From Oscheius dolichura (taxonomy: Eukaryota > Nematoda > Chromadorea > Rhabditida > Rhabditidae), in contig OW051495.1 in NCBI GenBank assembly GCA_932521035.1, forward strand, positions 8,246,001-8,310,000: a stretch of 64,000 nt of DNA, read 5' to 3'. The translations under genes were made by a program, and so were the position numbers. Positions 43,581 through 55,072 of this stretch are shown piece by piece. How positions within the stretch are numbered: the first letter of the stretch is position 1; every line of letters begins with the position of its first letter. A model generated the notes under the pieces. It ran no database searches, was not told where the DNA came from, and saw only the letters and a program-made list of their open reading frames with translations.

Positions 43581-44880
43581 ATGGACCTTCTTTCTCTTGC
43601 CGTGGCCATTGGCCCTCTTCTGATAGATATTCCTTCATTATTCCTGATCTACGCAATCCTCACCAAATCACCAAAGAAAATGACATTTATTCGGCCTTTT
43701 CTTTTAAAAATGGTGGTAAGGACTCTGCAGCCATTTTTAGAATTATTCAGATCAGTGATACGATCCTAGCCCATGGTTCCATTTGGGGATATGGCTATGA
43801 TATCCAGAAGTCATATTTACCACTACCGTTACTGAAAGTCAACAATTTTTACAACTGCCTTGGAGAGGCCGGTGGACTAATCGCACTGGGTGTATTTTTG
43901 GGTTCTAATCTCTTTTCACTATTGGCTGTATTCGAAGAATGTGTTATGCGCTATGCTATTACGTATAAAAATAATGCCATCTTAAAAGTTAGCCACGGTA
44001 TACCGTAAGCGCAGTGTCTTTTCGCTTTATTGTTATCATCAGATTTATTTTATTGCAATTTATCCAATTCGTTATCATAGTACTTGGTTTTGCTAGTGGT
44101 GCCGTTCTAATCTTTGAAGGAAAACAGGTAAGATTCATTGCTATTGAAAGATTTATCGTGGGAAATTTTTGCTTACTTTAGGGATTACATGAGTTTGTCA
44201 CGCGACAGAATGCCAGCCATCTTCTTGAAATCTTCGATATGGAACATGATATTTTCTCCTTTTTTCCTCCGGATAATCCAAACTTTTGGTTTATAGGTAA
44301 GTTTACACGTATTGCCGACAACATTTTCAGTTTTACCCTTGATATCTGCTCTATTTATTTTTCCTATCGGACTAGGCGGACTTACATATCTAACTCATCG
44401 CAGAATTATGAAGGAATCTAGACTGATGTCAAATGAGAACTATTCCTTACAAATACGGCTGACAATTATGCTTCTTGCCCAGGTGAAACTTCAACTTACA
44501 AGAGTTGTACATTGCAAAAAACATTTCAGACATTTTTACCCGTAATTATGACGGATCTACCGTTTGCCTGTTTTGGTATTGCAATGGTAATAGTATTTTC
44601 ATCGAACAACACCGATTCAACCTATAGAACCCTATACGCTCATCCAAATATGGGATTCACCCTTTTGGGCGGTCCAATAGTACTCTATCCCTTATTTAAT
44701 ACGCTAGCTACAATTATGATCATCAAACCGTACAGAAAGGCCATCTTTGAATTGATTTCATCCGCCTGTAGATGCTTTAAAAGAAGGCGGCCTTCCGCAA
44801 CGAAGACCTCTGAGGTTGCTCAGAAAGCCATTCGTTTACCTCCTCTGACAAATAATTCCCTTTCTCGCGTGGATGAGTGA
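43581..44880 (+). CDS. nematode serpentine chemoreceptor (Sri/Srh-like 7TM), copy 1
   Basis: Six exons: 43581-43715, 43751-44004, 44043-44127, 44182-44296, 44331-44482 and 44530-44880, giving 363 residues. Introns are 35-54 bp. The protein has seven hydrophobic segments; intracellular loop 3 is LTHRRIMKESRLMSNENYSL, and TM7 ends LFNTLATIMIIKPYRKAIFE, the PYR signature shared by the Str/Srh/Sri superfamily. GPCRs of this group are odour or pheromone receptors on the cilia of sensory neurons. The C-terminal tail is long and basic, then Ser-rich (NNSLSRVDE). This is the only intact member of a tandem trio on the same strand. Subfamily is judged by loop motifs only. Confidence 0.88.
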
Positions 44881-45213
44881 TCGGCGATAAACTACCGCTC
44901 ATGAATTAATATAGACAAACGTTCTTCACCAATAGTCGGAACGTCTCTCTGTTATGCACTCTCCACCTTTGACGTTAACGCAACTTCGTAGTCCTTCCTG
45001 GGCTAAAATGCTGGAGAGAGGGTCAACGCTAACAAGATATTGTAAGATAGCGACGAATTCCTACTCACTTCCTCTCACTAGTAGGTGAAAAATGTTCACC
45101 AGTTTACTCCTACATAGATTCCAATCAACCGGTTCTCTCGAAAAAAAACACAAGATACTGCTTGTGATGGCGTACTTTCTTGTTACCTCGAAATCGACAT
45201 GTAGACTTCGGAA

Positions 45214-45221
45214 GACAGCTG
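45214..45221 (+). promoter_or_regulatory. conserved GACAGCTG motif upstream of chemoreceptor 2
   Basis: Same motif as at 43493, here 70 bp before the ATG. Confidence 0.5.
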
Positions 45222-45283
45222 AAAAAGTATTATTAAAATCTCATTCGTCTCTTACTCTCCTGCCCATTTTATTGGAATAACAA

Positions 45284-46657
45284 ATGGACATCCTTCGTCT
45301 TTCTTCTCTTGTCTTTACTGTGGGACCCCTTCTAATGGATATTCCTTCACTATTGCTTTTCTACGCCATTCTCACCAAATCCCCGAAGAAGATGAAATGT
45401 GTTAGCCCCTTTCTTTTAAAAATGCTGGTAATTCTATAGGCACTTCGAAAACTTTTAAGATCTCTGATACGATTCTAGCGCATGGTCTCATCTGGGGATT
45501 TGGCTATGATATCCAGAAGTCATATTTTCCACTACCATTATTGAAAGCGAACAGGGCTTACAACTATTTTGGGGAGTATGGTGGACTAATCGCATTATAT
45601 ATATTTTTGGCTGCTAACCTCTGTTCACTATTGGCTGTATTTGAAGAATGTGCTGTGCGCTATGGTATTACTTATAAAATCAATTTCATCTTAAAATTAA
45701 GCCGCGGTATACCGTAAGCCCTTTATTTTTCCTTTTAATCCTTTCTACAGATTTATCCTATTGCAATTTATTGAATTTGCCATCGTATCGGTTGGTTTTG
45801 CTGTGGTTACAATTGTACTCTTTGAAGGAAAACAAGTATGATTTATTGCTAAACAAGTATGCCTCCGGCGGACTTGGGATTAAAAATTAGCCGGTCAGGA
45901 AATATTCAGCAGCCGCGTAATATCTGACGGTCGAATTTTTCATGTATTTGGAAAATGGAAAAGCTGGGAATAAAGTACAAAAGGGTCCCGAAGCGCAGTA
46001 CTTTTTCGATTGAAACGGACTGTGTAAAACCGGTACGTAATGTGAAACTTCAGGGATTACGCCAGTTTGTCACGCGACATAATGCCAGCCATCTCCTCGA
46101 AAACTTCGACGTGGAACACGATGCTTTCGTTTTTTTTCGTCCAGATAATTTTTACTTCTGGTTTTTGAGTAAGTTTACATTTATCGTCGACGATGAAAAT
46201 TTCAGTACTGCCCTTAATAGTCTGTGCATTTATTTTTCCTCTTTCACTAGCCGCACTAACATATCTAACTCATCGCAAAATTATGAAAGAGTCTAGCATG
46301 ATGTCATCGGAGAACTATTCCTTACAAACACGGCTGACAACTATGCTTCTTACCCAGGTTAAACTTTTTTTCCCCAATAAGGGTTTAAACTCATACTTTC
46401 AGACATTTCTACCAATAATTATGACGGATGTTCCATTCACGTGGTTCGGTATTGCAATGGTACTTGTATTTTCTTCGAATGAGGTCGATTCTACAATGTA
46501 CGATCAGCCAAATTTGGGGTTTACCTTTTTTGTACTCCCCATAGCCCTTTATCCTTTATTTAATACCCTAGCTACAATTATGATTATCAAGCCATACAGA
46601 AGGGCCATTTTTGAATTGATTTCATCCGTCTGTAGATTCTTTAATAGAACAGTCTAA
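45284..46657 (+). CDS. serpentine chemoreceptor, copy 2 (tail cut by a MITE)
   Basis: Exons 45284-45427, 45460-45713, 45751-45835, 46054-46168, 46206-46357 and 46403-46657 give 334 residues. The seven TM segments and the KPYRRAIFE end of TM7 are kept. The C-terminal tail stops at FFNRTV because a MITE enters at 46647. Sequence beyond the MITE (from 46896) still matches the lost tail of copy 1. The third intron is 218 bp, against 54 bp in copy 1, and holds extra sequence. Since all TMs are intact it may still work, without the Ser-rich tail that usually mediates desensitisation. Confidence 0.8.
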
Positions 46658-46895
46658 TCGGGGGACAGGGTGCGCCCAAGTGCGCCCACGCCGCCAAACG
46701 TTTGAATTTGAATTTCAAAGCATTATTTTCGTTTTTGATCATTATTTCGATAGTTTCACATGTTTTCAATCATTTTTTTTGCTGATTATTCTTCTGGTTT
46801 ACGGAAAAAGAGCCACATAAAAGAAATTGAAATTTGAAACTTTTTCACCAAATATCAAACGTACTACCATAACTTGACCCCCGACCAGACTGTTC
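46647..46895. mobile_element. MITE with GAACAGTC ends and 8-bp near-duplication (hAT-like)
   Basis: The left end GAACAGTCTAATCGGGGG matches the reverse complement of the right end, GAACAGTCTGGTCGGGGG, with two mismatches. Flanking 8-mers are CTTTAATA (46639-46646) and CTTTAAAA (46896-46903), a 7/8 match consistent with an 8-bp target-site duplication as made by hAT transposases. It is 249 bp, non-coding, and inserted in the last exon of chemoreceptor copy 2. Confidence 0.75.
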
Positions 46896-46903
46896 CTTTA
46901 AAA

Positions 46904-47462
46904 GGGCAGGACTTCCCCAGAGAAAATATCTGAAAACACCCAGAAACCCATTCGTTTACCTTTTCTTATGAAGAATTCCCGTTTCTCGTGTAGATGAATG
47001 ATATAACATACATTTTTATGATTATGAATGAATTTTTGAATTTTTATGAGAGGCTCCAATAAATCTGTCTTGTTATCATTTTCTTCTTCTTAAGATGTCT
47101 TAAAGAGATTGCTAACAAATTACCGCCAGCTCCAGGTTACTGTAATCTTTGCCTACGGCTGCCCCCGGGACTAAGAAATTTATCTCATTACCTTCGGGAA
47201 TTTCCTTTGCACAATCTGTTTAAAAGGGTAGAACAATCAAATCAAATAGAACGAAAGTTTGCAGCAAGCAATCACACATTACTCTGGTTTTTTTGTCACA
47301 TACAATACAAAACACAAGATACATGTGGCTGCAATTACTTTATTGTCAGCTCGAAAACGACATGTTACCTCTGAAGACAGCTGAAAAATTATACCGATTC
47401 ACAGAATCTCATTTGTTTTTCGTACAATCGCTATCGAGCGTCGTGTTTTATTGGAATCACAA
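46904..47462. other. remnant 3' end of chemoreceptor 2, then spacer
   Basis: 46904 to about 46998 is the displaced tail of chemoreceptor 2 (CCCATTCGTTTACC and TTTCTCGTGTAGATGA align with copy 1). The rest is spacer plus the duplicated promoter of copy 3. Confidence 0.6.
47376..47383 (+). promoter_or_regulatory. conserved GACAGCTG motif upstream of chemoreceptor 3
   Basis: Same motif, 87 bp before the ATG of the truncated third copy. Confidence 0.5.
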
Positions 47463-47756
47463 ATGGACGTCCTTTCTCTTGGCTTTGCTGTGGGCCCCCT
47501 TCTAATGGATATTCCTTCACTATTGCTTTTCTACGCCATTCTCACTAAATCTCCAAAGAAGATGAAATGTGTTAGCCCCTTTCTTTTAAAAATGCTGGTA
47601 ATTCTATAGGCACTTCGAAAACTTTTAAGATCTCTGATACGATTCTAACGCATAGTCTCATCTGGGGGTTTTGTTATGATATCCAGAAGACATATTTTCC
47701 ACTACCATTACTGAAAGCGAATAGCGCTTACAACTATTTTGGGGAGTATGGTGGAC
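47463..47756 (+). pseudogene. serpentine chemoreceptor, copy 3, 3'-truncated
   Basis: Exon 1 (47463-47597) and the start of exon 2 (from 47630) are highly similar to copy 2, and the intron between them is identical (GTAATTCTATAGGCACTTCG and on). Homology ends at 47756 after EYGG, and a stop follows within six codons. Only TM1 and part of TM2/3 remain. The break abuts the convergent C-type lectin gene, so the duplication ended there or a deletion removed the rest. Confidence 0.85.
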
Positions 47757-47825
47757 CTGTTGCATGTAGGTAACCAATACCTCAAAAATACGAACAAAGT
47801 AAGCGAAAAAAAGGAACAGATTTCT

Positions 47826-48672
47826 TTATGTGGCCACCATTTTACAAACATATTTCATCGAATAAGAGCAGCTGTAGTCCATCCAGTACCCGATGCCAGT
47901 ACTTGACATATCGTTATCAGACATGAACTGAAAGGAATTTGATCTCAAATTTAAGAATATACCTGTCCACAAGCAGGTGCAGAGTCATTGGGTTCACCAG
48001 CCCTCCAATTACGATAACTATTCTGTTGCTAGATAACACTAGTCCCTGTTGCTAGCTCAACATACCGATGTTCCATCTGTATAGGCGAAGTCGTCTATTC
48101 CTGGCCCGATACGCATCATTCCGAACCAAGTCATCCCGCTAATGCTACTCTGATCCACTCCTGTCGTTGTTAACACTAAACTTCACGAAATTTTAATGAT
48201 ATACAAAAGGTAACGTCGTTTCAAGTCCATTTTAAAGGCGGGCCATTAAACTGGTTCAAACAACTTACTGAGGATGAAATTATTCTCGGCTACGCTGTGA
48301 ATTGAAGCCAAATGTGCACCCAAGGACTGGCATTCCGCCTCGGCGTCGTCCCAATTTTTACCATAGCCGACATAATAGCAATGCCCCTGAAATAGACTCC
48401 ATCCCGTCGAGCACGTGTAGGAATAAGAAGATGACGAAGACGAGCTTGAACTACTACTCGAAGAACCAGAACTGGACGAGCCTGACACCGATTTTTTTGT
48501 TCAAAACCGATTTCTCCAACTTACTCGAGTCAGATTCAAACATTTCCGACATATCAGCTGAATAAATCACTATTTTTGAGAAGGATGTAGAGATTAACTT
48601 ACAAGAAGTAGCTAAACAAGCCAAAGAATAGGAAAAGACGAGGAACAATGCCACGAGAAGCTGAAGAAACAT
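47826..48672 (-). CDS. secreted C-type lectin domain protein with poly-Ser linker (frameshift in last exon)
   Basis: Exons 48672-48603, 48557-48525, 48481-48269, 48175-48066, 48022-47963 and 47928-47826. A signal peptide (MFLQLLVALFLVFSYSLACL) is followed by a short acidic piece, a linker of about 20 Ser/Gly, and one CTLD: CSTGWSLFQGHCYYV, WDDAEAECQSLGAHLASIHS, GMTWFGMMR, NWRAGEPND and the final YVCK. Such lectins are often induced by pathogens in nematodes. The last exon is 103 nt: one extra base in a GGG near 47879-47881 shifts the frame so that the CS...YVCK end is read out of frame and the chain stops early. Either a recent lesion or a base-count error. The EPN motif suggests mannose-type ligand binding if the domain is intact. 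Confidence 0.8.
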
Positions 48673-48889
48673 TTGCCCGACTGCGCTAAATAGTTGTACA
48701 ACACAACAATACATTCCCGGCCGTTATCCAGTTGGGCAATAAAAATAATCCCATCCCCGCTGACGGCGGTACCAGTACTTGTTAAGGATAAGCTTTGCCA
48801 TCTCATCTCTCTTGTCGGGCAATAAACTAATCGGGACCGAAATGATCAATGGCTACTTTGTCTGGCAAAAAAGAGATGTCAATAATTTA

Positions 48890-49137
48890 TTACGGTGTTT
48901 CTACAGGACCTTGAGCTAGAAGAATATATTCGGTTGTCTCTGGTGGTTTACATTCATAGAAGCCTTCTTCATTAGCGCAAATATGATCATCCTGGAAGAT
49001 TTCCCTCACTAAAATTGAGGAAATACTTTACTCACCGGGCATTCTGTGTTGTTTCCACATGTTTTGGCAAAACTGATGGAGAAAAGAAAGGCGAAAACGA
49101 AAAGAAGGAGTAAAATTCGACGGAGAGCGGCAATCAT
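48890..49137 (-). CDS. small secreted Cys-containing peptide, 67 residues
   Basis: Two exons, 49137-49036 and 48991-48890, in phase 0 across a 44-bp intron. A signal peptide (MIAALRRILLLLFVFAFLFS, cleaved near SISFA-KTC) leaves about 44 residues with four Cys: KTCGNNTECP, then DDHICANEEGFYECKPPETT. The C-x5-C...C-x8-C spacing looks like half of an EGF or a small inhibitor fold, with one N-glycosylation site. Family is not recognised. It lies between a lectin and another secreted protein on the same strand, about 370 bp from the 470-residue gene's far end; the separate signal peptides argue for separate genes. Confidence 0.65.
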
Positions 49138-49739
49138 GATTGGAGGCGAATGGCTCTGATTTCTAATTCGATCAAAATAACAAACAAGTGCAGCTGTGGG
49201 TGTGGGTGACGTGGAGAAAGAACAACAACAGCTGGTTTGAGGAGGAGAAGGATGGTAGGGTTTATTTCTTTAGAATGAGGACTAATTTGTATTTCAAAAG
49301 ACAATAACTGGACAAATTGGTTCCTAATTACAAAGTTCTCGGTTATGATAGTCTCTATTATCATCAGCTCGCTGATTTTATGAGGTAAGTGGTAAGATAG
49401 ATGAAGAAATAAGCAATCAATAGTATATTTCCTGAAATAGTTTAATTTTGTCTTTGAAATATTGAGTAACTGACGTGAAGAGGAGACCGTATAGGTTACC
49501 ACCGCGTCGCCCATTAATTCCGCCTGAATACTGCTTGCCATTATGTTTAATTTGCCGCTATCGGTACAATTTAACCTAAAGAAGTGTCTGCTCTATCCGA
49601 TAAAGTTCGTAAGAAACCCGTAATTAGTTGTTGTGCTGTTTATTGTTCCATTTATTTTAAGGTACGCATCCGACTGGCAACCAGATTCAAACTTGAACTG
49701 GAAAGTGAAGACAGTCTGATTCGTTATAGCTGAAAGGGT
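49138..49739. other. intergenic
   Basis: Spacer between two leftward secreted-protein genes. No gene seen. Confidence 0.45.
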
Positions 49740-51769
49740 TCAGCGGCAACTATTCCAGTTGGTACCTCTCAATTTCAATACTTCAGAGCGATTCTTGGCA
49801 AATGTGTCATCCAACCAGTTAGTTCGTAGAAAACCTTTCCTCCCAAGAAAAGGTTCAAAATTCTTGTTCCATCGTTCAGTTATGAAATCGGGAATAGTTG
49901 ATGCATTAGTGATTCCCATTGTATTTTTCGGATTCACTAGTGAAAGATTTGTTGCTGAATCGCTGTCAATTACAAAGGCTCTCATTCTTCCTCCAAATTG
50001 TTGAGGCAGGTCGGTAAGATAGTTACCATTTCTAGAAAGGAAAGGGTTAGTTACGATATAATGAGCTTACGAATATTCTGCTATCTGATTGGGTTTAGAT
50101 GCATTTGGCCAGCCACCAAGGATTTCCATATCCGGGAAGTTCTATAGATCAAATTCTGTACGCTACAGCTATCTTTACCTGCTCAGAATAATAAGTAAGC
50201 CCAGAGAAGATGAACTCTTCAAAGACTCCAGGCTTCTCTTCCTGGCTAACAAGAATTAACCGATAAGTACTGCGATCATCAGGCGGGGCGACGGTAAGCG
50301 ACATCGCCTCATCCTCATTAAAGTTATTCCGTTTCCAGTAGATAAAATAGATGAAAACCGGAGAAATAGCATCAATTGCTAAATGTATTTCTTTTGAAAA
50401 ATATACAAGAGTGTCCACTTGGTTTAGGCATGATTAGTAGTTTTGATAGCTCCGGATCGACGGTCGCCGGAGTCGGGGAGATGACGTAAAGCATAAGGCC
50501 CTGAAGGTTGTAGCCCATTTCACAGTTGGTGGTGGTCGGCTTGGAAAGACAGGTCATGCTGGAAATATGAATAGGAAAGGGTCAATCTTCTAAATTGTCC
50601 CCCATGCGCTCATACTCTGGTATCCCTTTTCTTTCTTCCCGCTGCCGTGTTTTTATTTAATTCTCCTAACATAATTACGGAAAGTTCGCAACGTGATTAC
50701 GGTAATTTCATAAAATACGCCAACCTTTGGCTGTGGAACAACTGCCGGAACTTACAATCCCATAGGTGTTGCTGCCGAGCTAGTCCCATTCCAGATAAGA
50801 ATATTGGAAAACAAGGGAACATCCAGTCCGTCGTCTTGTTGCTGAGGACTGTAAGGCCGTCTGATGTTCCACTGAATAGAATATTTAATTAATTGAAAAT
50901 GGATAAAATTGTACCATAGACCAATAATCACCGAACGTATAGGTAATTCCTGGTAAGAGCTCGTCCAGTTGAACGTATTGCAATTCTCCCATTGTTTTGG
51001 GGTAAAGGTACTGCCTCTGATTCAATAAAGTGGCTGAAAAGTTCTTTTCTCAGTCATGTTAGAAGCTTACTTTGCGTATAAAGTATTGTAAACCTGATAA
51101 AATACGTGGAATTATCATCGCTACCAGGAAGTGTCAGGGTCAAATATGGAGCAGCTATTAAAACCGGCGATGCGCTTGGATCGGTATTAAAACTGAAAGT
51201 ATAGCTCTTTGTACATCACCCAGACCGGGAAATTACGTATTTCCGTCGTAGTTGCTTTTCCAGTAGCCATCCTTTGAGGATAGAGGACGACTGATCAAGT
51301 TGTCAAAAGATATATAGGAGTAGAACGGGATTGTAAACTTAAAAATAGAACCCTGATTATCTTGCGTGATTGCCGTTTACCTTAAACGAGCAAGGTTTTC
51401 GGAATTTGAAATTTTCGAGGGTTACATTGCCAATTAGCCAGTTATCCTCTATTATCTTATCTATCCATGTAACTGAGCCGTTAAAGGCTGCCTTGCAATC
51501 TGGAATTAAAAGGATTTCTGGGCATTCCTGTGGAGAAGACTGTGCAGCTGCTTGAGCCGCATAGGAAGAACACCATTATGCGGTGAGATTATGCAGAATG
51601 TTTTGGATTGGAAGAGTTGCTTTACCCTGTTTAAAAACGCCTCCCCAAAGTTTATGAGGAGCATCTCCCTTTCAATGGTGAATAAAAGAAACTTACCTAG
51701 AATTTTAGGTGGGTCTGTCGAATAGACGCCTGTAAATATGGCAGTACTGACGATTAGAGCACCCAGCAT
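49740..51769 (-). CDS. secreted glycoprotein of unknown family, 470 residues
   Basis: Ten exons join in phase: 51769-51697, 51547-51381, 51337-51237, 51192-51071, 51033-50915, 50871-50756, 50558-50407, 50378-50179, 50141-50071 and 50031-49740. A signal peptide (MLGALIVSTAIFTGVYST) precedes a mature chain with few Cys (ECPEILLIPDC, KPCSFKF, TNCEMGY, final NSCR) and many N-x-S/T sites (FNGSVTW, LENFKF region, WNGTSSA, PNASKPN, TNLSLVN). Beta-rich stretches such as YLTLTLPGSDDNSTYFIRF recur twice, hinting at two related CUB-like beta-sandwich halves. There is no membrane anchor. It resembles nematode secreted CUB-like immune proteins in style only; I do not claim the family. Exon 2's acceptor is one of two possible three bases apart. 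Confidence 0.7.
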
Positions 51770-51946
51770 TGAGCGTCGTCACTTACTCGACGACCCACTG
51801 AACCAAGAAATACTCTCGTTAGTAACTAGATTATAGAATTAATCGGGGGAAATTGAACGTGTAGAGGGCAGAAACGGCTGAATAGAACACAAAAAAAATG
51901 CAAGAATTGCGTCGTGGCGAATTGAAGTGATATAGTGAAGAATCCA

Positions 51947-51977
<31 letters not shown>

Positions 51978-53104
51978 GAGGGGTAATCTCTCTCTTTGTG
52001 GATTCCTGCTCTGGCGAATTATTCCGCTCTCATAATGTCAAAAAGGTTTCACACCCTACTTTTTTGACTGGACTATTGTCTGCACTATTCTTCTATTAGA
52101 CAATGGAATTGCAGGCAGCTGAACTTATGCCTTATCATTTTCCAAAGGTTTTGAACAGAAAGGGCGTCTATCTGTGTCTCTCCCAATTTCCACGTGGTCA
52201 CCACATGGTGTTTTCCCTTTGTTCCGCAGCACGTGGGAAGGTCGGCCCAGGACCAGACCAGTTGTGGACTCAAAGCCTCGCGTTTGTTGTAAACAAGTGA
52301 TCTCATCTCCCATTCTTCCTCGCGCCGTTTTTTCTCAAATTCCCTTCCAGACACCAAAAACGTTATTTATATTTTTGAACTAGACTTTTATTATTAATTC
52401 TTGAATGCACAAAAAATGTCTAGAGACCTCCCCTGAGCGAGAGAGAACGAGAGACGCTGCCTCCATTAGATAAGAACCTGCTACTCTTTATAGTTGGTCT
52501 TTCGGGTCGGCCCCCGCCTCTCGTCTCTTAAATCACAATGGTTTACAACACATCCAACCCACACCTTCGTATTTCCTGCCATGAAGATCACACTTTTGGA
52601 AAAAGGAAGCGGAAATTCATTTCCAAAACGGGAAATGGCATCAAACAACAGCATACAGGGGTAAGCCAGTTCACTAGCTCATCTGTCTCTCAATAACCAG
52701 CCGAATTCTTCTAACATCTCTTTATTTCCTGGCTTAAATTTTTCGTTAAAAGTTACATATCCACAAAAGAACGTTTAAAACCATGGGTAACCCTCGGGAG
52801 AGCCTTTTTGTTAAGAAAATATTGTTCAGAAACTCAATAAGGGGCCAAACTAACCGCATCAGCCCGCATTTTCCCAATTTCTCCATACTTATCCATTAAC
52901 CTTGAGCTCCTAGCGTGTGATTCGCCTGAGTTATATTTTAAAGAGAAAAGGGGACGGAGAGGTTTCGATTCGCTTACGAGAAGCTTCACCGACCTCGCCT
53001 GTTCCCATATTGGTACTTTCGGAACCAAATAACCGTCCAAACATCTTTTAATCTGAGTGTTCCTTTATTTTTTTTCGAACAATCAATTTTATCCCGTCTT
53101 TCAG
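51770..53104. other. intergenic with poly-G tract
   Basis: No gene supported. It holds the 29-nt G run at 51947-51975. The ATG at 53105 is preceded directly by a TTTCAG acceptor, so a leader exon or a trans-spliced leader is likely. Confidence 0.45.
51947..51975. repeat. poly-G homopolymer, 29 nt
   Basis: Uninterrupted G run; could form a G-quadruplex. Length may be uncertain in the assembly. Confidence 0.9.
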
Positions 53105-54751
53105 ATGTGTCAAAGAGATGAGAACAAAAATGAAGAAGAAAAAGAAAAAGAAGTGCACCTTTCTGACGAAAAACTGGAAAGGCGGCGGAAGTTGAACCTT
53201 ATCATTCGTCTAATACTGACTATATTTTATCTAGTATTTCATTTTATTCTAGAAATCGTCATAAATGTGAGTTCCCCTCATTTGTTTTATTTTATTAAAT
53301 AGTTTTTTCCAGAGGTTACGGAAAATATTCCTCCGATTTGAAGGAAAGCCCGGTGAAATACGTGTTAGTCGAATAATTTGGAAGCATAAATTAGATCTCG
53401 AAGAGATCTCTAAACGACAAGATTTTATAACGTCTCTTGGTCATTTTGTTGGTATTGAAATATTGGACAGTCCTAATTGGCATCTATATTGTATCGAGAG
53501 GGACAGAGCCTTCTTTGTTATGCTCCCACGGCCTATCACTCACTACACAGCCACAAATTATCCATTTATCTATGTGGCAGCCTTTGAAGAGGTCAGTTTT
53601 TGGGGTTTCTTGGATTGTACAGTCATATTTTAGGCTTTAGCTCTTGCAGAAGTGCCCAAAGCGGGATTTTTGAAGTTATCGTATCATTTTGCGGAGGATC
53701 GTATCCCAAAAACGGTAGGTCGAGAGATTTTCCTTTTTTATTCACGTTTTGCTTTGAAATACTGATTTCTCTAGGTCTTGTTTACTAGCGGAGCCCGATG
53801 TGGGAGTACTCTCCTAGCCAGGATGTTAGACCGCCCCGGCGATTCTGTCTGCTTTGCTGAACCTCATGCTCTCTGTAATTTAGCCGTAGGACTGAAGGAA
53901 GGTTTTATGAACGAGGCGGTAAGTCGTTTTTATATTGAAAAATAGTACCCAACCAAGTTTTAGGAGGTTAGAGAGCTTCTCCATGCTAGTATTGCCTGTC
54001 TCCGGGCCCACACACCCGATGAGCAGGTCTGTATCCTGAAAACGAGTTGTACAGAAGCGAGGCTCGTTCCTCTCTGTAAAGGAATGAAAAACTTGAAGCA
54101 TATTTTCATGTTCCGGAAGAAGGGACTAGGATCAGTGGAGAAAGTGACCAGACGGTGGGGAGCTTCATTTCTATTCAAGCAGAATGTTAAAGGAACGGCT
54201 TTATGACGAGCTTTTTGCTCCGGCTGTATTTGAAATCACCACAGCTGGCAAGGAAAATCAGTCTTTTAACTCCGGCTATAGAAGGATCGCTGGTTAGGAG
54301 ATTGAAGCCGAAAGATCTCAGGGTTAGTCTCATCTTCTCATTAGCTCTTTATTTTAAAACCACGCTAGGTAAATTTCAGATGTACTCGGCAATTATCTAT
54401 GCCGCTCCCTACTGGTATTACCTAAAAAATAGAGATCTCTACTGCTATCCGGTTATCTGGTACCACGAGCTAATAACAGACACTTCAAGGACATTGACTC
54501 AACTGTTTATGGTGGTAAGTTTCCCTTTTCATCTGATAGACTATGTGTGCTCGTGCTCTTTTCAGATCGACTTCCCCTTCATTTGTGTTCAAGAAGCGGT
54601 GGAATGTAAAAATGAAGACTCCCAGCAGGACTCGTTCCTTTCGAGAGAAAATTTGAGTCATGTAAAGTTGCCGCCAATAACTGAAGCCGAGAAGAAAGCT
54701 CTAACCAAATATGCGGAAGAAATAGGCGTGCCGAGGGATATCTTCGACTAG
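53105..54751 (+). CDS. sulfotransferase-like P-loop protein with N-terminal TM anchor (probable frameshift)
   Basis: Exons 53105-53266, 53313-53591, 53634-53714, 53775-53918, 53964-54322, 54380-54514 and 54566-54751. A charged N-terminus is followed by one TM helix (RLILTIFYLVFHFILEIVI), as in Golgi type II enzymes. VLFTSGARCGSTLLARML matches the 5'-phosphosulfate loop of sulfotransferases, and FAEPHALCNL, VCILKTSCTEARL and KHIFMFRKKGLGSVEK suit the 3'-phosphate site. Such enzymes move sulfate from PAPS to sugars or peptides. In exon 5 the frame ends at TGA 54204-54206, but a second frame starting at 54203 continues smoothly with MTSFLLRLYLKSPQLARK and then splices in phase to IFD at 54751. 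One base appears to be lost near 54201. If real, the protein is cut after about 245 residues. Confidence 0.7.
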
Positions 54752-55072
54752 GAGATGGAGTGATATCTACTGTAATTACTGTATTTTTCCCGTGATTCTC
54801 ACATGTACAAATTGGGTATGATAAATTATACGCGTGTCTATGATTTGAAACTGTCTGCCATTCTCATGGGGCAAGCGGAAAGTCCCGATTCTTTATTACG
54901 AAAATCACAACGCCAAAAGACCGATACAGAGCCTTGGCATTGGTTATTCGACCGATCTTGTAGTAGAGAAAGAAATAGAGCTATTAGCTAGGAGAAAAGA
55001 GCCCCCTCTAACCATTTGGAGAACTTATACAGATCGTATGCTTGAGAAAGCGTTGGCTTTCCGTGTTTAAAA
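54752..55072. other. spacer
   Basis: 3' flank of the sulfotransferase-like gene. No gene seen. Confidence 0.5.
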
